From: DAXETY01 sp051155755
GTDB lineage: Bacteria > Desulfobacterota > Desulfobacteria > Desulfobacterales > SG8-13
Assembly: GCA_051155755.1 (NCBI GenBank)
Contig: DAXETY010000147.1
Span: forward strand, 1 to 27,342
Length of the DNA stretch: 27,342 nt
Direction of reading: 5' to 3'
Translations under genes and position numbers: made by a program
Part shown: piece after piece, positions 1-8,623 of the stretch
Layout: every line of letters begins with the position of its first letter
Position numbering within the stretch: the first letter of the stretch is position 1
The notes under the pieces: model-generated
The model's input: the letters and a program-made list of their open reading frames with translations, nothing else
Database searches by the model: none
Told to the model about the DNA's origin: nothing

Positions 1-186
1 GCCCGGGCCTCCTTGAAGTCTGCGGTTTTCAGCAGGGCCAGGTTCTGTTGCGCGGCCAGTCGCAGCCCTTCGGCGGTGGTGTGATCGCGGCTGAAGTTCA
101 GCACTTCTTTGGTGGCCTTGACGGCCAGGGGCGGGGTGGCGGCCATCCGGCGGGCCAGGTTCATTGTCTTGCCCTGCCGGTGCTGG
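1..186 (-). pseudogene. 3' fragment of a second enoyl-CoA hydratase, inverted
   Basis: Read on the minus strand, this stretch encodes about 60 residues including LARRMAATPPLAVKATKEVL and FSRDHTTAEGLRLAAQQNLA. These match the C-terminal helices of the enoyl-CoA hydratase encoded on the plus strand further right. Aligning 1-180 against the reverse complement of 446-625 gives about 21 mismatches in 180 bases (about 88% identity). The fragment is open at the left window edge, so its true end is not visible. It stops abruptly near 186, inside a short stretch shared by both copies, where plus-strand hydratase coding begins. It could be a remnant of a paralogous copy after an inversion, or a chimeric assembly join. 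Confidence 0.8.
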
Positions 187-668
187 CGGCGGTGCACGGG
201 CACTGCCTTGGCGGCGGGCTGGACCTGGTCTGCGCCTGCGACGTGCGCCTGGCCGAGAAATCTGCCGTGTTCGGGCTGCGCGAGGTCTGCATGGGCATCG
301 TGGCCGACCTGGGCGTGCTGCAGCGGCTGCCGCCGATGGTCGGCGAAGCCCGCGCGCGGGAACTGGCGCTGACCGGCCGGGATTTCACCGCCGGTGAAGC
401 CCTGCAGATGGGGCTGGTCAGCCGGCTCTGCGACGACGTCCAGCACCTGCAGGGCGAGACCATGAAACTGGCCCGCCGGATCGCCGCCAACCCGCCTTTG
501 GCCGTCAAGGCCACCAAAACGGTGCTGAACTTCAGTCGCGATCGCACCACGGCCGAAGGGCTGCGGCTGGCGGCACGACAGAACCTGACCCTGCTGAAAA
601 CCGAAGACTTCAAGGAGGCCCTGGCGGCCTTTCGGGAAAAACGTCCGCCGCAGTTTCGCGGGCGCTGA
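171..668 (+). pseudogene. Enoyl-CoA hydratase/isomerase, 5'-truncated
   Basis: Crotonase-superfamily protein that would hydrate 2-enoyl-CoA in fatty or organic acid beta-oxidation in the cytoplasm. The recognisable part begins at LPVLAAVHGHCLGGGLDLV, the oxyanion-hole region normally found near residue 95 of a protein of about 260 residues. It continues through a normal C-terminus to TGA at 666-668. The N-terminal third is missing: upstream sequence in this frame is only the antisense of another hydratase's 3' end, so an open frame running left to at least 48 does not encode hydratase there. No credible start codon or ribosome site is seen. The CoA-transferase gene follows downstream, so the two may once have formed an acyl-CoA pathway unit. 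The break may be real or an assembly artefact. Confidence 0.75.
440..625. repeat. Right arm of imperfect inverted repeat (partner 1-186)
   Basis: The reverse complement of 440-625 aligns without gaps to 1-186 at about 88% identity. Both arms encode the C-terminal part of an enoyl-CoA hydratase, so this is a duplicated coding segment in inverted orientation, not a transposon end. Confidence 0.75.
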
Positions 669-752
669 AAAGCGCCTAAACCCGATACGGCGGCGGGCGT
701 TCATCGCTCGCCCCGGTGCCCGATGCGCTGCCGGCAAGGACACAAGCCGATC

Positions 753-1907
753 ATGCAAGAGCCAGTTTCCAGGAATCCGGACGCAGGCGCCCTGGCGGGC
801 ATCCTCGTGCTCGATCTCTCGCGGCTGCTGCCGGGCCCATACTGCTCCATGATGCTCGCCGATCACGGGGCGCGGGTGATCGCCGTGGAAGACCGCCGTT
901 TCCAGCAGGACGATTTTTTTGCCGACACGGTGTATCGCAACAAAGAGCACATGACCCTCAACCTCAAGCACCGCGAAGGCCGGCGGATTTTTCATCGCCT
1001 GGCCCGCAATGCCGATGTGGTCCTGGAAGGCTTTCGTCCCGGTGTGACCCGGCGGCTGGCAGTCGACTATGCGACCCTGGCCCGCCTCAACCCGCGGCTG
1101 ATCTACTGTTCGATCACCGGCTACGGGCAAACCGGCCCGCTGCGCGACCGGGCCGGCCACGATGTCAACTACCTGGCCGTCGCCGGCGTGCTCGACCTGA
1201 TCGGTGAGGCCGGCCGTCCGCCGGTCATCCCGGGGGTGCAGGTGGCCGACATTGCCGGCGGGTTGAACGCAGCGGTGGGCATCCTGCTGGCCCTGGTCCA
1301 ACGAACGAAAACCGGCACCGGCCAGTACATCGACATTTCCATGGCCGACGGTGCCCTGAGCCGGCTGGCCCTGCCGCTGTACTTACAGCAGCTCACCGGC
1401 CACGCGCCGCGCCGCGGCGACAACCGCTTGTCCCATCGCTACGCCTGCTATAATGTATACGAAACCGCCGACGGGCGCTGCCTGGCCGTGGGGGCGGTTG
1501 AGCATCGCTTCTGGAAGGCCCTGTGCGAAGCCCTCGAGCTTTTCGAATACGTGGATTTCCAGTACGACGACGATCGCCGGCAGGAAATCATCGCGGCCCT
1601 GCGGACCGAGTTCCGGCAAAAGAGCGCGGCGCACTGGTTGAACGTGCTCTCTGCGGCCGATACCTGCATTTCGATGGTCAACACCATGGAAGAGGCGTTG
1701 GCCGATCCGTTGTTCGCCGCGCGCGGAATGGTGGCGGCACCGGGAGAAAACCGGCCGTCGATCGACACCCCGATCCGCCTGAGCGCCGGCACCGCGGCCG
1801 CCGGCCGCCGGCCGCCGGCATTCGGCGAGCACACCGGAGCCATCCTGGCCGAACTGGGCTACAGCGCCGAGGAAATCCGCCGCCTGGCCGACGAACAGGT
1901 GGTGTGA
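753..1907 (+). CDS. CaiB/BaiF (class III) CoA-transferase family protein
   Basis: Predicted to move CoA between carboxylic acids, or to act as an alpha-methylacyl-CoA racemase-like enzyme, in the cytoplasm. The 384-residue protein opens with the family hallmark LAGILVLDLSRLLPGPYCSM. It carries RDRAGHDVNYLAVAGVL, whose Asp is the expected catalytic aspartate, then GQYIDISMADGALSRL and a C-terminal GEHTGAILAELGYS. Length is normal for the family. I prefer ATG 753, which has AAGGA about 10 bases upstream; an in-frame ATG at 723 lacks a ribosome site and adds residues outside the family. It follows a damaged enoyl-CoA hydratase and is immediately followed by a GTPase gene. The substrate cannot be told from sequence. 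Confidence 0.9.
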   Translation: MQEPVSRNPDAGALAGILVLDLSRLLPGPYCSMMLADHGARVIAVEDRRFQQDDFFADTVYRNKEHMTLNLKHREGRRIFHRLARNADVVLEGFRPGVTRRLAVDYATLARLNPRLIYCSITGYGQTGPLRDRAGHDVNYLAVAGVLDLIGEAGRPPVIPGVQVADIAGGLNAAVGILLALVQRTKTGTGQYIDISMADGALSRLALPLYLQQLTGHAPRRGDNRLSHRYACYNVYETADGRCLAVGAVEHRFWKALCEALELFEYVDFQYDDDRRQEIIAALRTEFRQKSAAHWLNVLSAADTCISMVNTMEEALADPLFAARGMVAAPGENRPSIDTPIRLSAGTAAAGRRPPAFGEHTGAILAELGYSAEEIRRLADEQVV

Positions 1908-3929
1908 ATGCCGTTCCGCTTGCCGGAAGGCGCCGACGACACGGGACCGCCGCATGGAAATGAAGCGTTTACGATGAACGACTACCAGCTTGATCGCCGG
2001 CGGGTGATGAGCCTGCGCACGCGGCTGCCCGAACTGATCCAACGGCTCCGGCTCGAAAGGCGGCTGCCGGCCGACGCCTGGCAGAATCCGGACGCCCGCC
2101 TGCTGCCGCTGCTCGATCCCGACCTGCCCCTGATGGTGGCCATCTGCGGCGGGGCCAATTCGGGCAAATCGACCCTGTTCAACTCCCTGCTGCAGTCCAA
2201 TCTGTCGGCCATCCGCGGGGATGCCGGCAGCACCCGCCGGGTGCTGGCGGCCGGTCACCCGGAGCTGTTCGATCAGCCCTCGCTGGTATCCGCATTGTTC
2301 GAACCCTTCGACCGTCCGCCCGAGCCGATGAAAGACCCGGCCGCGCTGCTGGAAACCGGACCGCCGCTGTACATCGTCAATCCGGGCGTACCCCAGCGTC
2401 AGGTGCTCATGGACACCCCCGATTTCGACACCGGTTCGGCGGATCGCTACATCAATCGCGACATCGCCCGCCGGGTGCTGGAGGCGGCCAATATCCTGAT
2501 TTACGTGGTCACCAACGCCACCTACAACAACCTGGAAAACACCCGTTTCATGCGGCAGATGCTCACCGAGGCCGGGATGCGGCGCTGCATCCTGGTCTAT
2601 CGTTGTTCGCGCAGCTTTTCCGAAGACCAGGTGCAGACGCACCTGCGCACCACGGCGGTCAACCTTTACGGCAGCCGCTGGCAGGCGCAGGTCATCGGCT
2701 GGTACCGCACCGACGAAAGCGACGCGGTGGCCGAAGGCAAGGCGCTGATGCAGCTGCGGGCCGTGGGACCGCAACCCGAAGACATCCTGGCGCTGCTGCG
2801 CAGCCAGGACCCCCGTGAAACCCGCCGGGTGCAGATCCAGTCCACTCTGGCGGCATATTTCGACCATGCCCGCCGGGTGGTTTCCGAAGGGCGGATCGCC
2901 GCCGCCGAGCTGGGGCTTTACGCCGGCGCACTGCGGCTGGCCCTGAGCCATGCCGTCAGCCGGGCCCTGGTTTCGGTGCCCATCGAACGCATCCTGCAGC
3001 GCATGAACACGATCTGGATGGAAACCAGCCCGGGCTATCTGAAATTTTTCCGCGGGGTCGGCAGCGCCGTGGGGGGCCCGGCCCGGATGGTGGTGTCCCT
3101 GGTAAAGGCGATCCGTGGTGAAAAACAGACCCCCGACGCCGACCGCTCCGAACGCAATCTGCGCGAAGAGCTGCGCGCCAACCTGATTCAGGGCGCGGCC
3201 CAGTTGCGCGAAGCGCTCCTGGAGGCGGAGGTCACCGCCGAGACCACCGCCGACGACCGCGACGGTGCCGCGCTGATCCGGGCACTCGAAAACATTCGCA
3301 GGCAACGCGGCCTGGAGGACCTGGAGCTGCCCTTTCTCAAATCCAGCGCCGCAACCGGTGTGGTGACCCTGCACGTGGCCGCACCGCCGGCCACCGACCC
3401 GCCGCGCCGCCGGATCCAGGATCGTCCCTGGGCGGAAACGGCCGCAGCAGTGGGCGCCGCGGCCGAAACGGTGCTCAACGTGGCCGACGACGTCGAATTG
3501 AACGCCGAATTGACCGAACTGGTTCACGATTTCCGCAGCCGGATGAGCTTTTCCCAGAAATCGCGCGAATCGCTGTTTGCATCCCTGAACATTTTACCGG
3601 CCACCCTCGGCATCGCCTACATACTGACCACCGGCGATCCGGTGGGCGCCGGAGGCATCTATGCCAAACTGCACGGTCTGTTCGGGATGCACGACCTCTG
3701 GGCCCTGGTTTCGATTCCGGCCTCGGCCCGCATGGACGAAACCGCCCGCCGCAACCTTTCCGATATGCTGGCCCCGGTGCTCGACCGCTGGCTCGAAAAC
3801 CGGGCCCGCATCATCCGGGATGTATTCGAGGTGCAGATCGCCGGTGCGGTGATCGACGCCGTGGAACAAACCGCTGCCGATGCCGAAGCGCGCATCGCCG
3901 CGGTGCAGCAGGCCCTGGAAGCGCCGTAA
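1908..3929 (+). CDS. Dynamin-like / YfjP-type GTPase, first of a tandem pair
   Basis: Large P-loop GTPase of 673 residues. The Walker A/G1 motif GGANSGKST is at residues 81-89 and a G3 motif DTPDFD is at 169-174. The usual G4 motif (N/T-KxD) is not seen: the corresponding beta strand reads ILVYRCSRSF, so nucleotide specificity may be altered. A long helical region follows, with a hydrophobic stretch (ILPATLGIAYILTT) near residues 565-580, as in membrane-associated bacterial dynamin-like proteins. ATG 1908 directly abuts the stop of the CoA-transferase gene, suggesting co-transcription; ATG 1974 (MNDYQLDRR) is an alternative start. Its partner follows about 110 bases later. Membrane remodelling is the family role; the cellular task here is unknown. 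Confidence 0.8.
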   Translation: MPFRLPEGADDTGPPHGNEAFTMNDYQLDRRRVMSLRTRLPELIQRLRLERRLPADAWQNPDARLLPLLDPDLPLMVAICGGANSGKSTLFNSLLQSNLSAIRGDAGSTRRVLAAGHPELFDQPSLVSALFEPFDRPPEPMKDPAALLETGPPLYIVNPGVPQRQVLMDTPDFDTGSADRYINRDIARRVLEAANILIYVVTNATYNNLENTRFMRQMLTEAGMRRCILVYRCSRSFSEDQVQTHLRTTAVNLYGSRWQAQVIGWYRTDESDAVAEGKALMQLRAVGPQPEDILALLRSQDPRETRRVQIQSTLAAYFDHARRVVSEGRIAAAELGLYAGALRLALSHAVSRALVSVPIERILQRMNTIWMETSPGYLKFFRGVGSAVGGPARMVVSLVKAIRGEKQTPDADRSERNLREELRANLIQGAAQLREALLEAEVTAETTADDRDGAALIRALENIRRQRGLEDLELPFLKSSAATGVVTLHVAAPPATDPPRRRIQDRPWAETAAAVGAAAETVLNVADDVELNAELTELVHDFRSRMSFSQKSRESLFASLNILPATLGIAYILTTGDPVGAGGIYAKLHGLFGMHDLWALVSIPASARMDETARRNLSDMLAPVLDRWLENRARIIRDVFEVQIAGAVIDAVEQTAADAEARIAAVQQALEAP

Positions 3930-4039
3930 GCGCCGGCCGGTTTTTCAGGCTCGCAACCCAAAATTCTTAACCCCCCTTTTTTTGCGGAAAACGATTCGTT
4001 CGTTGCGTTCCAACCCGAACCGAGGGAGGATTGCCACCG

Positions 4040-5803
4040 ATGCCCAGCATGGATGAATACCGCGTCAAAGCCCGGGGCCGCCTGGCCTATTACAGTGAGC
4101 TGGTGGCCGGCTGCCTGCGCACCGCCGAACAGGCGCCGCACTGGCTGCCGGGCCTGTCGCTGCAATCCGAGTGCCGCAGCGCGCTGGAACTGATCGAGGG
4201 CATGGAAGAGCGCCTGGACCGCAAGCTGCTGGTGACCCTGATCGGTCCCACCGGCGCCGGCAAGTCCACCCTGCTCAATGCCCTGGCCGGCGGCCGTCCG
4301 CTTTCGCCAACCGGCATCGACCGGCCCACCACCCGTTCCCTGGTGGCCTATTGCCGTTCGGCCGCCGATCTGGATGCGCTGGCCGGCCGTCTGGATCCGG
4401 CCGCAATCGCCGTGCACACCGATGCGGGCGCTGCCGGCCTGGAAAATGTGATCCTGCTCGACACCCCCGACATGGACAGCACCGAGAGCGCGGCGCACCG
4501 CCCGCTGCTGGATCAGGCCATCGGCCTGTCCGACGTGCTGGTCTGCGTGCTCAATGCCGAAAACCCCAAGCGCAAGGACACCCTGGATTTCCTGCACGGC
4601 TTCGTGAACCTGTTTCCGGGAAGCGGGCTCATTGTGGTGCTCAACCGCTGCGACCGCATTCGCAAAGACGAACTGCAGCAGACCGTCCTGCCGGATTTGC
4701 ACGCCCACCTGGAATCGGCCTGGAACAAGAAGCCCGAACAGGTTTTCTGCACCAGCGCCCGCAGTCACCTGCGCGATCCGGCCTGGCCGGAGGGCGAGCG
4801 CCCCCTGCACGACTTCGACGAGTTCGACCGTCTGCGCGAAGCGCTTTTCGGAGCGCTCAACCAGTCCCGGCGTTTTGTGGACGCCAGGGTGGAGCGGGCC
4901 CGGCACCTGGCCGAGATGATCGGCAAGTCGGCCCGCTTCAGCGTGGCCGGCATCGGTCCGCAGCTGACAAAGGTGCGCGGGCAGCTGCTGCAGCTGGAGC
5001 AAAACGCGGCCCTGCAGGCGGTGGAGGTGCTGCGCGGCGGGATCGCCGAGGCGGCCACCGGCCTGCAGGCGGTGTTTTACCAGAAGCTGGCCGGGCGCTG
5101 GTGGGGACCGCTGGGCTGGCTGCTGGCCCTCTGGGCGCGGCTGCTGATGACCGGCGCCGGGCTGGTGGCGGCCATGCGGCCCGGCCGGCCGGCCATGCAG
5201 CTCTGGGGCGCGGTGTCGGCGGTGACCCGCTACCGCAAAACCCGCGGGGAAGTGGAACAAACCCTGCAGGGCGGCGACCTGGCGCCGGTGATGCTGCGCT
5301 ACCGGTTGATCCTGCAGCAGGGCTGGCCGGATCTGGCCCAGAAACTGGTGTCGGTGGGATTTAAAGGCTCGGTGCGGGATACGGCCCCGCTGATGCCCGA
5401 AGAGAAACGCCTGCGCCAACAGCTGGCCGATCTGTGGCGCGACTGCCTGGAGACCAGCGTGGAGACCTCGGCCCGCCGGGTCTCCGGATTTTTGCTGCAG
5501 CTGTTGGCCAACCTGCCCACCCTGGCCCTGATGGGGATGTTTGCCTATCAGACCGTGCGCACCTTCGTGCTCGGCGACAGCCTGCCGTCCTCTTATTTTC
5601 TGCACGCCCTGATGAGCATCGCGCTGGTGTGGCTGCTTTCTTTCATCCTGCTGCAGATGCTCGTGCGACTGGTCAGTGGCAACCGCCTGCTGAAGCGTGC
5701 CTTCGAGCGCATGCTCCAGCGCCTGCCGGAGAATACCGGCGGCGTGTCGGGCCGGGCGCTGATCACCGAAATCGACGCCGTCCTGCGCCTGGGCGAAGAA
5801 TAG
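4040..5803 (+). CDS. Dynamin-like GTPase with C-terminal membrane segments, second of pair
   Basis: A 587-residue GTPase with a complete set of recognisable motifs: G1 GPTGAGKST at 69-77, G3 DTPDMD at 141-146 and G4 NRCD at 202-205. A helical middle follows. Hydrophobic segments lie around residues 350-380 (GWLLALWARLLMTGAGLV) and 480-550 (LLANLPTLALMGMFAYQTV and ALMSIALVWLLSFILLQML), so it is probably anchored in the inner membrane. ATG 4040 follows GGGAGGA at a spacing of 9; a TTG three codons upstream is less likely. The tandem arrangement recalls paired bacterial dynamin-like proteins that hetero-oligomerise. That pairing is inferred from neighbourhood, not demonstrated. Confidence 0.82.
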   Translation: MPSMDEYRVKARGRLAYYSELVAGCLRTAEQAPHWLPGLSLQSECRSALELIEGMEERLDRKLLVTLIGPTGAGKSTLLNALAGGRPLSPTGIDRPTTRSLVAYCRSAADLDALAGRLDPAAIAVHTDAGAAGLENVILLDTPDMDSTESAAHRPLLDQAIGLSDVLVCVLNAENPKRKDTLDFLHGFVNLFPGSGLIVVLNRCDRIRKDELQQTVLPDLHAHLESAWNKKPEQVFCTSARSHLRDPAWPEGERPLHDFDEFDRLREALFGALNQSRRFVDARVERARHLAEMIGKSARFSVAGIGPQLTKVRGQLLQLEQNAALQAVEVLRGGIAEAATGLQAVFYQKLAGRWWGPLGWLLALWARLLMTGAGLVAAMRPGRPAMQLWGAVSAVTRYRKTRGEVEQTLQGGDLAPVMLRYRLILQQGWPDLAQKLVSVGFKGSVRDTAPLMPEEKRLRQQLADLWRDCLETSVETSARRVSGFLLQLLANLPTLALMGMFAYQTVRTFVLGDSLPSSYFLHALMSIALVWLLSFILLQMLVRLVSGNRLLKRAFERMLQRLPENTGGVSGRALITEIDAVLRLGEE

Positions 5804-5899
5804 AGTGGAACGGCGACCGAGGGGGATTTTGAAAAGTACCGCAGAAAGGTAAGTACCCAGCGCAACCCATCACCATCCGGCATCCAGACTTCGCCGGCC

Positions 5900-7105
5900 C
5901 TACCGTATTTCGAACGTATAGCCGCCTTCGCTCAGGGCCTGCTCGACTTCCTTGACATGGCGCGGCCCGCGGGTTTCCAGCTCCAGCTGGACGTGGGTGA
6001 CGTACAGCGGGGTGCCGGCCACGTGCCGGTCGTGGAAGATGTGCAGCACGTTGGCCTTGGTTTCGGCCACCCGCCGCAGCAGGTGCGCCAGCGAGCCGGG
6101 CACGTCGGCCATGCGCACCTGCACGCGCATCACCCGGCCGCTTTTGATCAGTCCCTGGTCGATGATGCGCCCCAGCAGCGGGCTGTCCACGTTGCCGCCG
6201 CTGATCACCAGCACGGTGTTGCCTTCCCGGGGCAGCTTGACCGCACCGGTGAGCACCGCCGCCAGGGGCGCGGCTCCGGAGCCCTCGGCCAGGATCTTCT
6301 TGCGTTCCAGCAGCATGAGTACGGCCGCGGCGATCTGCTCGTCTTCCACCAGCGCCATGTCGTCCACACAGCGGCGGATGATCTCGAAGGTGCGCTCGCC
6401 CACCTGCTTGACGCTGATGCCGTCGGCAATCGAGGATTTGCCTTCCACCGTCTTGACGGCGCCTGTGAGAAAAGACTCGTAGGCGCCGGGACACTCGGCG
6501 GTCTGCACACCGATCACCTGGGTGTCGGGGTTCAACTGGCGGGCGGCCGAGGCGATGCCGGAAATCAACCCCCCGCCGCCCACCGGCACTACGATCAGAT
6601 CGGGGTCTGCGAGCTGCTCGAAGATTTCCAGGCCGATGGTGCCCTGGCCGGTGATCACGTCCGGGTCGTCGAAGGGGTGGATGAAGGTGCGGTCCTCCCG
6701 GGTCAGTTCCCGGGCCTTTTCCAGGCTCTCGCCCACGCTCTGGCCGTGAATGATCACCCGGCCCTGGTAGGCGCGGGTGGCCTCCTGTTTGCCGATGGAC
6801 ACCCACTCGGGCATGACGATGGTGGCCTCGACGCCGAGCTGCTTGGCCGCCAGCGCCACGCCCTGGGCGTGGTTGCCGGCCGAGGCCGCCACCACGCCGC
6901 CGGCACCGATGCGGTCCCGGCAGCGCAGCAGCTTGTAGGTGGCCCCGCGGATTTTAAACGACCCGGTTTTCTGCAGGTTTTCCAGCTTCAGGTAGACCCG
7001 GCCGCCGAACATGCGGCTCAATGTCGGTGCGTGCAGCAGCGGGGTCTTGATCACCATGTTTTCCATGGCGCGGGCGGCCTGCCGGATGTCTTCGATGGGA
7101 ATCAT
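5900..7105 (-). CDS. ilvA: Threonine ammonia-lyase (threonine dehydratase) with ACT domain
   Basis: PLP enzyme converting threonine to 2-oxobutanoate and ammonia, feeding isoleucine synthesis or threonine catabolism. The Schiff-base lysine lies in KTGSFKIRGA (residues about 46-55). The substrate loop is ASAGNHAQGVA and the phosphate-binding glycine loop is PVGGGGLISG. A single ACT-like regulatory domain occupies about residues 325-401 (VQVRMADVPGSLAHLLRRVA), matching the 400-residue single-ACT class rather than the longer E. coli IlvA. The start is ATG 7105 with AGGAGA about 9 bases upstream; an open frame continues further but has no ribosome site. It diverges from the ornithine cyclodeaminase gene across 220 bases. 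Biosynthetic versus catabolic (tdcB-like) use cannot be separated here. Confidence 0.92.
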   Translation of the reverse strand: MIPIEDIRQAARAMENMVIKTPLLHAPTLSRMFGGRVYLKLENLQKTGSFKIRGATYKLLRCRDRIGAGGVVAASAGNHAQGVALAAKQLGVEATIVMPEWVSIGKQEATRAYQGRVIIHGQSVGESLEKARELTREDRTFIHPFDDPDVITGQGTIGLEIFEQLADPDLIVVPVGGGGLISGIASAARQLNPDTQVIGVQTAECPGAYESFLTGAVKTVEGKSSIADGISVKQVGERTFEIIRRCVDDMALVEDEQIAAAVLMLLERKKILAEGSGAAPLAAVLTGAVKLPREGNTVLVISGGNVDSPLLGRIIDQGLIKSGRVMRVQVRMADVPGSLAHLLRRVAETKANVLHIFHDRHVAGTPLYVTHVQLELETRGPRHVKEVEQALSEGGYTFEIR

Positions 7106-7325
7106 GGGCGCGTTCTCCTGGGGTAAATGGCCACTGTCCGATTCTGATCCCGGCAGCGGGGCCTTGTCAAGGCCAACCGCGACCGGGCGGTCCCGGGCGG
7201 TCCCGGAGCACAAACGGCCATTGGCCTGGAGACCCCCTCTACAGTGGTTTTCGGCCTTTTCTTCGCGGCCGTTTTCGTTTACATTCGAAATTCAACTCCA
7301 ACCCTGCAGCCAAGGGAGGTCTGCC

Positions 7326-8447
7326 ATGGCATTTACCCTGCCGCCGTTTCTCGAACCGGATTTCAGCGCCCCGGAGTTCCAAAACGTCCCTCCGGTGACT
7401 TTCGAGCCGGTGGAAAAACCGGGTGTGGCCCCGCAAAATTACCACGCCACCACCATCTACCCGGAGTATTTTCAGCTGCGTCCGGGACAGTGGCGCATCC
7501 TGGAGCAGTCCCGCATGGACTGTGTGGTGGTGCACACCGAGGATGACCGGCTGGAAGTCACCGAGTTCCGCAACCTGAAGGTCGGAGACCGGGTGGCCTG
7601 CGGCCGCCGCGAAAACGGCGAAGACGGAATCTTCGTGCACACCGGGGCCTTCGATTTTCCGGGCCACAGCCTGGAGAAATTCGCCTTTCGCTCGCACCTG
7701 ACCCGTGAGTCGGCCTTTTCCATCGACTACGACCAGCTCTACGATCTGCTGCAGTACGAAAAAGAGGCGGGCTTCATTCTCTGGGTGCTCGGCCCGGCGG
7801 TGGTCTTCGACCACGACTCGCGCAGCGCCTTCGCCGAGCTGGTCGACCGCGGCTACGTCCACGGCCTGCTGGCCGGCAACGCCATGGCCACCCACGACCT
7901 GGAAGGCGCCCTGTTTCGCACGGCCCTGGGTCAGGAGCTCTACGGCAAACGGCCGGCCGCCCTGGGTCACTACCACCATCTGGACGCCCTCAACCGCATC
8001 CGCGGCATCGGCTCCATCGCCCGGGCCGTCGAAGCGGCGGTGGTCGGCGACGGGGTCATGCACGCCCTGATCCGGAAGAAGGTCCCCTTCGTGCTGGCCG
8101 GCTCGATCCGCGACGACGGGCCCATGCCGGAGGTGATCGCAGACGTCTACCGGGCCCAGGACGAGATGCGCAACCAGGTGCGCCGCGCCACCACCATCCT
8201 GTGCCTGGCCACCCAGCTGCACACCATCGCCACCGGCAACATGGCACCTTCCTACCAGGTTCTCGGCCCGGGCCGGGTGCGGCCGGTGTATTTTTACACC
8301 GTGGACATGTCCGAATTCGCCGTGAGCAAGCTGGCCGACCGCGGATCGCTGACGGCCCGCTCGATTTTGACCAACGTGCAGGATTTCGTGGTGACCGTGG
8401 AGCGCGGTCTGCGCAAGCGCGCCGAGTCGCCTCCTGAAAAAGGATGA
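7326..8447 (+). CDS. Archaeal-type ornithine cyclodeaminase (TIGR00300 / LOR-SDH domain)
   Basis: A 373-residue protein of the TIGR00300 'LOR/SDH bifunctional conserved domain' family. The methanococcal member (MMP1218) converts ornithine to proline and ammonia, and the same domain forms the C-terminal half of cyanobacterial AgrE/ArgZ. Recognisable segments include the N-terminal EFRNLKVGDRVACG domain, the central GLLAGNAMATHDLEGALF, and GSIRDDGPMPEVIADVYRAQ with the following MRNQVRRATTILCLATQLHT. ATG 7326 has an excellent AGGGAGG 6 bases upstream. The neighbouring carbamate kinase and COG2403 GTPase genes also belong to arginine/ornithine nitrogen metabolism, which supports this assignment. 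Family recall is from memory, so the exact enzyme activity is an inference. Confidence 0.82.
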   Translation: MAFTLPPFLEPDFSAPEFQNVPPVTFEPVEKPGVAPQNYHATTIYPEYFQLRPGQWRILEQSRMDCVVVHTEDDRLEVTEFRNLKVGDRVACGRRENGEDGIFVHTGAFDFPGHSLEKFAFRSHLTRESAFSIDYDQLYDLLQYEKEAGFILWVLGPAVVFDHDSRSAFAELVDRGYVHGLLAGNAMATHDLEGALFRTALGQELYGKRPAALGHYHHLDALNRIRGIGSIARAVEAAVVGDGVMHALIRKKVPFVLAGSIRDDGPMPEVIADVYRAQDEMRNQVRRATTILCLATQLHTIATGNMAPSYQVLGPGRVRPVYFYTVDMSEFAVSKLADRGSLTARSILTNVQDFVVTVERGLRKRAESPPEKG

Positions 8448-8544
8448 CCCGTCGCCGTTAGGGGAGCCGGCCGATGGAAGGCGGGAACGAATCTTACCCC
8501 TGAACCGGGTGTTTTAAATTTGGATGCATTCGTAGAAAGTCAAA

Positions 8545-8592
8545 ATTCATTAAAACTTGTAATTCCCGCGCAGGCGGAAATCCAGAAATCAT
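8545..8592. repeat. REP-like intergenic palindromic repeat
   Basis: The convergent gap between the ornithine cyclodeaminase and carbamate kinase genes contains TTCCCGCGCAGGCGGAAA followed by TCCAG. The arms TTCCCGC and GCGGAAA form an imperfect hairpin, matching the common dispersed pattern 'ATTCCCGC..GCGGGAATCCAG'. It may also work as a bidirectional terminator. The rest of 8448-8623 shows no gene. Confidence 0.5.
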
Positions 8593-8623
8593 CTTGATTA
8601 CAGTATTTTGAACCTGGTTACCG

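Noticed and set aside
1383..3527. 714-codon open frame antisense to the CoA-transferase and GTPase genes
   Set aside because: High-GC shadow rich in Gly/Gln/His/Arg, with no domain; the plus-strand genes have clear family motifs.
3659..5605. 648-codon minus-strand frame opposite the second GTPase
   Set aside because: Same artefact of GC-rich coding; low-complexity Gln/His/Gly sequence and no family features.
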